Part shown: positions 5,852-8,910 of the stretch, in pieces
Position numbering within the stretch: the stretch's first letter is position 1
Layout: the number at the start of each line of letters is the position of its first letter
NCBI GenBank assembly: GCA_019243975.1
Contig: JAFATL010000555.1
Coordinates: forward strand, 1-8,910
DNA from: Actinomycetota bacterium
GTDB lineage: Bacteria > Actinomycetota > Acidimicrobiia > Acidimicrobiales > JAFATL01
Direction: 5' to 3'
DNA: 8,910 nucleotides
Notes under the pieces: model-generated
The model's input: only the letters and a program-made list of their open reading frames with translations
Told to the model about the DNA's origin: nothing
Databases searched by the model: none
Translations under genes and position numbers: made by a program

Positions 5852-7116
5852 GGATCCTCGTCGTGTCGAACCTGTACCCGCCCGACGTCATGGGCGGCTA
5901 CGAGATGGGCTGCCAGCAGGTGACAGACGCGTTGATCGGGGCCGGCCACCAGGTCGAGGTGGTGACGAGCACCGGCAGCCACCACGTCGGGTCCCAGCCC
6001 CACGTGCACCGCTTGCTGCACCTCACCGAGATCTACGACGCGGACCGGATGGCCGCGTCGGCGCCGATCACGCGCCTGCTCTGTGAGGCCGACTCCTACT
6101 TCGTCAATGCGGGCAACGTAGCCACCCTGGCGTCGGTCATCGAGCGCTTCGACCCCGAGGTCGTCTACTTCTGGAACCTCATCGGCGTTGGCGGCCTCGG
6201 GATCGTGGGCGCCGTGCACCACCTGGGAGTGCCGTGGGTGTGGCACCTCATGGACGCCGTCCCGGGCTACCTCTGCAGCTTCCGCGGACAGCCCGTCGAC
6301 GCGGTGGCCAAGGAGTTCGGCCGCCAGCTGCGCGGTCGGTTCTTGGCATGCAGCCAGCGGGTGGTCGACGAGATCGCCAGCAAGGGCGTCACCATGCCCG
6401 GCCCCGTCGACCTCGTACCCAACTGGGTGCGCGGCCCCTTCCCGCCGGCCCGCACCCGGTGGTACGACGGCGGCCACCTGCGCATCGTGAGTGCGGGCCA
6501 GGTAGGCGAGCACAAAGGCAGCTACGTCCTGGTCGAGGCGGCCGCCGAACTGCGGCGCCGCGGCCACACCGACTTCTCGATCGACCTGTACGGCGCCGTG
6601 CAGGATGCCGCCTTTCAAGCGCGCGTCAACCGCCTCGGGCTGCGTCACGTGGTGCGCCTGCAGGGCTTCCGTCCCGTGGCCGAACTGGTGGAGCGGTACG
6701 CCGACCACGATGTGTTCGCCTTCCCCACCTGGTCGCGCGAACCGAATGCATTCGCACCCCTCGAGGCCGGCGTGGCCGGTTGCGTGCCGCTCATATCGGC
6801 CGACTGCGGCAACGCCGAGTGGCTGGTCGACGGGGTGCACTGCATCAAGGCCGAGCGCACCTCCACCGCCTTCGCCGACGCGCTGGAGCGCATCATCAAG
6901 GGCGACATCGCGCTGGCGCCCATTGGACGCCGCTTGCGGACGTTGCTCCGGTCGCTCACCCTCGACGCCGTGCTGCCCCGCATCGAGGGCGCTCTCACGA
7001 CCGAGGCCACTCGTCGGCGCGGGGTGCGGGGAAGCGTGCAGGATGTGCACCTGATGGCAGGGCTGGCCGAGACACTCATCCACACGGGCATCGAGGAGCG
7101 GTTCGCCGGTGTCTGA
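5848..7116 (+). CDS. GT4-type glycosyltransferase, second gene of the operon
   Basis: A 422-residue GT-B enzyme, a little longer than its neighbours. Its first strand MRILVVSNLYPPDVMGGYE (1-19) carries the usual PP..GGYE donor/acceptor loop. VWHLMDAVPGYLC at 131-143 is a distinctive central loop. The donor domain begins LRIVSAGQVGEHKGSYVLVE at 211-230, with K223 in the phosphate-contact position and Q218 where most relatives have Arg. The E-x7-E motif is EPNAFAPLE (E298, E306), followed by AGVAGCVPLISADCG. About 60 residues after residue 360 form a basic helical extension (RRLRTLLRSL, TRRRGVRGS) not found in the core fold; it may hold the enzyme at the membrane. Start ATG 5848 has a GGAGGG site and overlaps the previous stop by 4 bp. 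Its own stop lies 8 bp into the coiled-coil gene. Confidence 0.9.
   Translation: MRILVVSNLYPPDVMGGYEMGCQQVTDALIGAGHQVEVVTSTGSHHVGSQPHVHRLLHLTEIYDADRMAASAPITRLLCEADSYFVNAGNVATLASVIERFDPEVVYFWNLIGVGGLGIVGAVHHLGVPWVWHLMDAVPGYLCSFRGQPVDAVAKEFGRQLRGRFLACSQRVVDEIASKGVTMPGPVDLVPNWVRGPFPPARTRWYDGGHLRIVSAGQVGEHKGSYVLVEAAAELRRRGHTDFSIDLYGAVQDAAFQARVNRLGLRHVVRLQGFRPVAELVERYADHDVFAFPTWSREPNAFAPLEAGVAGCVPLISADCGNAEWLVDGVHCIKAERTSTAFADALERIIKGDIALAPIGRRLRTLLRSLTLDAVLPRIEGALTTEATRRRGVRGSVQDVHLMAGLAETLIHTGIEERFAGV
7093..7098 (+). promoter_or_regulatory. Shine-Dalgarno sequence for the coiled-coil gene
   Basis: GAGGAG lies 10 bases before GTG 7109, inside the end of the preceding GT4 gene. It favours GTG 7109 over the internal ATG at 7181-7183 and shows that this short reading frame is meant to be translated. 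Confidence 0.5.
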
Positions 7117-7531
7117 TCCCACCGGAGAAACGGGCGAGCTCTTCGACGGCGTCGACGAGGGCGGCCGCCTCCGGTCGGTGATGCAGCCGACCCGCCGGGC
7201 GCTGGGCCGGATCCTGCGGCCCTACTTCGCCCATCAGCAAGCCCAAGTCCACCGGGCCGAGGAGCGCATCGACGCCCTCGACCGCCGCCTCCCGTCGGTG
7301 GACGATCTCACTGCGGCGGTCACGGAGTTGGCCGAGATCCAAGGCCAGTTGGCCCAGGCCCTGGAGGCGCTGACGGCGCAGGTGGCGGCCCTGGTCGAGC
7401 GTCAGGACGAGATCGATCAGAAGGCGGCCGTGGTGGCGGCGGTGAGTTGGGACCACGTGGCCCTCACGCGGCGCCTTGCCTCGCTCGAGGACGCGCTCAG
7501 CGCCCGCGAAGGCGACCCAGCGTCCTCTTGA
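7109..7531 (+). CDS. Small coiled-coil protein of the glycosyltransferase operon
   Basis: A 140-residue product with no signal peptide or membrane span. An acidic N-terminus (1-20) is followed by a basic, amphipathic stretch TRRALGRILRPYF at 28-40. Residues about 43-107 form a strong predicted coiled coil with Leu, Ile, Val and Ala at heptad-like intervals and many Gln and Glu, broken near Pro62; a second short helix runs from about 115 to 133 after SWDHVALTRR. I do not recognise a named family. The RPYFAHQ-type motif followed by a coiled coil resembles segments I associate with glycosyltransferases and methyltransferases of actinobacterial polysaccharide clusters, here as a separate protein. 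A role as scaffold, oligomeriser or chain-length factor for the preceding enzymes is inference. It overlaps the GT4 gene upstream by 8 bp, has a GAGGAG site, and its last 35 bp overlap the convergent gene. Confidence 0.75.
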   Translation: MSDPTGETGELFDGVDEGGRLRSVMQPTRRALGRILRPYFAHQQAQVHRAEERIDALDRRLPSVDDLTAAVTELAEIQGQLAQALEALTAQVAALVERQDEIDQKAAVVAAVSWDHVALTRRLASLEDALSAREGDPASS

Positions 7532-8819
7532 CAGCGACGTCGATGTCGCGCTGCCACCCCCGTCGCACCCGGCTCTGATCGCGCCGCGACGCCGCCAGCT
7601 CAGCACCTAGGCGCGCATCGGCCAGGTCGGGAGCGCGGCGGGGTTGCGCGCAAAACGCCACCAGGGGCGCCAATACCCGCGGCCAGGTGAGGTCCGCGGC
7701 CAACGCCCGGGCGGCGGCGGCGCTCGTGGCGCGGCGGCCATCGTCGTCGAGCACCCGCAGCAACTCGACCGCCATGGCCGCGTCGTCGCCCGGTGGCACT
7801 GCCGCGCCGGCCCCGCGTTCGACGACGAGGCCCGACAGGGTGTCGCCCGCGGTGGTCACCACGGGTAAACCGGTCCACAGGTAGTCGAGGATGCGCGTGC
7901 GGAAGGCGTAGGCCGCCTCGACGTGGCGCAGGTGTGCGGAGACCCCGATGTCAGCGGAGAGCAGCCACCGCGCCCGCTCGTCGTAGGGCACCCAGCGGTC
8001 GTTGAACAGCACGTGCCGGCCGGTGAGCCCGAGTTCGCCGGCCAGACCGCGCAGCGTCCGCGCCATCGCCGACTCGCCCTCGCTCGGGTGGCCCATGCCG
8101 AGGAACAGCAGGCGCACCTCGTGGCGCTGCGCACGAACCCGGTCGACAGCACGCACCACCGTCAGGGGGTCGAGCCAGTCGTAGACGCCGCCGGCCCACA
8201 GCACCAAGCGGTCATCCGGCCCGAGACCGTCGATCGTGCCCTTCACCGAGGGGCCGGGCGCGGGCGGATCAGCGGGCACACCGAACGGGGCCACGGCGAT
8301 GAGCCCGTCAAGTGAAGGATCGTCGTCGTACGTATGGGCGTTGACGCGCCCGAGCGCGGCCAGGTGGCCGATCCAGAAGTCGCGCTGGCGCTCACTGGCG
8401 CACAGGAAGAAGTCGCCTCGCAGCAGCTGCTCGTCGACGATGGCGGTGACCTCGCGCACGACCTGGTCGCGCGTCGCGGGCTGGCGGCGCGTGCGCTCGA
8501 GCTGCTCGAGATGGAACGGGTCGTAGAGATCGACGACCATCGGCACGTCGACGTCGGCCAGCGACGGGTGGTGGTCGAGCAACAAGCCCTGGAACACCAA
8601 CACGTCGCAGCCGCGGGCGAGATCGCGGGCAGCGCCCTCGTCGGCGACCGATCGGACCTGGGCGTGCGAGTGAGCGCGGTCAGCCCGACCCGTCGTCGCC
8701 AGCACGACCTCGTGACCGGCGCCCGCGAGCACCTCGGCCATGTTCCACGCCCGGATGCCCGGACCAGCCAGCGTGTCGGTGAGGTCGTCGCCGGTAACGA
8801 CGGCGACCCGGGGACTCAC
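7497..8819 (-). CDS. GT4-like glycosyltransferase with a variant donor motif
   Basis: A 440-residue GT-B protein. The N-terminal domain starts PRVAVVTGDDL and carries GPGIRAWNMAEVLAGAGHEV at 19-38, the acceptor loop typical of this subfamily, and VVDLYDPFHLEQ at 95-106. The donor domain opens with LVLWAGGVYDWLDPLT at 205-220, lacking the usual GRL..KG. The motif region reads EAAYAFRTRILDYLWTGLPVV: E301 is followed by R309 where the E-x7-E motif would have its second Glu, with D312 nearby. This FRTRxLDYLW form is one I associate with a group of GT4-like actinobacterial proteins, so it is likely a family trait rather than a lesion. The tail after about 395 is basic (RRDQSRVRRGWQR, KRTLGRLRGR) and may bind the membrane. 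GTG 8819 overlaps the previous stop as GTGA, so translation is probably coupled. Donor and acceptor are unknown. Confidence 0.88.
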   Translation of the reverse strand: MSPRVAVVTGDDLTDTLAGPGIRAWNMAEVLAGAGHEVVLATTGRADRAHSHAQVRSVADEGAARDLARGCDVLVFQGLLLDHHPSLADVDVPMVVDLYDPFHLEQLERTRRQPATRDQVVREVTAIVDEQLLRGDFFLCASERQRDFWIGHLAALGRVNAHTYDDDPSLDGLIAVAPFGVPADPPAPGPSVKGTIDGLGPDDRLVLWAGGVYDWLDPLTVVRAVDRVRAQRHEVRLLFLGMGHPSEGESAMARTLRGLAGELGLTGRHVLFNDRWVPYDERARWLLSADIGVSAHLRHVEAAYAFRTRILDYLWTGLPVVTTAGDTLSGLVVERGAGAAVPPGDDAAMAVELLRVLDDDGRRATSAAAARALAADLTWPRVLAPLVAFCAQPRRAPDLADARLGAELAASRRDQSRVRRGWQRDIDVAVKRTLGRLRGR

Positions 8820-8910
8820 CGCCCGTTGAGGGCGTCGACGTCCCAGCGGCCGCCCAACGACACCACGCCGGCGACCTCGCGCGGGTCACCGGCCTCGACG
8901 TCGAAGCGGA
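8816..8910 (-). CDS. C-terminal fragment of an upstream gene, possibly Wzt-like ABC-transporter ATPase
   Basis: Thirty-one codons and a TGA stop are visible; the rest lies beyond the window. The fragment includes RFDVEAGDPREVAGVVSLGG and ends RWDVDALNGR. The alternating pattern with a G-x-V-x-L-GG-x-W ending resembles the last strands of the immunoglobulin-like carrier-binding domain at the C-terminus of Wzt-type ATPases that export polysaccharides. That would fit the gene neighbourhood, but the piece is too short for a firm call. That it is coding is supported by the GTGA overlap with the following GT4-like gene and by the matching codon usage. Confidence 0.55.
   Translation of the reverse strand, partial: RFDVEAGDPREVAGVVSLGGRWDVDALNGR

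Noticed and set aside
5551..7122. Minus-strand open frame of 523 codons opposite the second GT4 gene
   Set aside because: It is longer than the real gene but antisense to it and to the end of the preceding gene, with no recognisable domain; third-position G/C bias explains the lack of stops.

Overview
The window is very G+C-rich (by eye around two thirds or more) and densely coded, with actinobacterial codon usage, GTG/TTG starts and four-base start/stop overlaps. A secreted FG-GAP-type repeat protein ending in a Thr/Ser-rich tail, set among many glycosyltransferases, suggests a high-GC actinobacterium, perhaps of the Acidimicrobiia. That placement is an inference from style, not from a marker gene.

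Layout. Positions 1-920 (minus) hold a family 2 glycosyltransferase cut by the left edge. Positions 986-2356 (plus) hold a polytopic membrane protein that looks like a GT-C-fold glycosyltransferase. Converging on it is 2370-3548 (minus), an exported six-unit FG-GAP-like beta-propeller protein. Upstream of that on the same strand is a GT4-type glycosyltransferase (3614-4729). Only 30 bp separates its start from a divergent plus-strand operon of three overlapping genes: GT4 (4760-5851), GT4 (5848-7116) and a small coiled-coil protein (7109-7531). That operon meets, with a 35-bp tail-to-tail coding overlap, a minus-strand GT4-like gene (7497-8819). This gene in turn overlaps by 4 bp the end of a further gene cut by the right edge (8816-8910), possibly the C-terminus of a Wzt-like polysaccharide ABC-transporter ATPase.

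Taken together this is part of a cell-surface polysaccharide or glycoconjugate cluster. Cytoplasmic GT2 and GT4 enzymes would build a nucleotide-sugar-derived glycan, a GT-C-like membrane protein could add a lipid-linked sugar outside, and an ABC exporter (if the right-edge call is right) would move the product. The secreted propeller protein may be a surface partner or glycoprotein acceptor. The sugars involved cannot be read from the sequence.

Expression signals: the four genes that start in divergent gaps lack a clear Shine-Dalgarno sequence but have a TANNNT hexamer 6 to 11 bases before the start codon, as for leaderless or near-leaderless transcripts. Three genes that lie downstream of a same-strand gene (starts 3548, 5848 and 7109) have good Shine-Dalgarno sequences. 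No tRNA, rRNA, CRISPR, insertion sequence or convincing terminator was seen, and no stretch over 300 bp lacks a gene.
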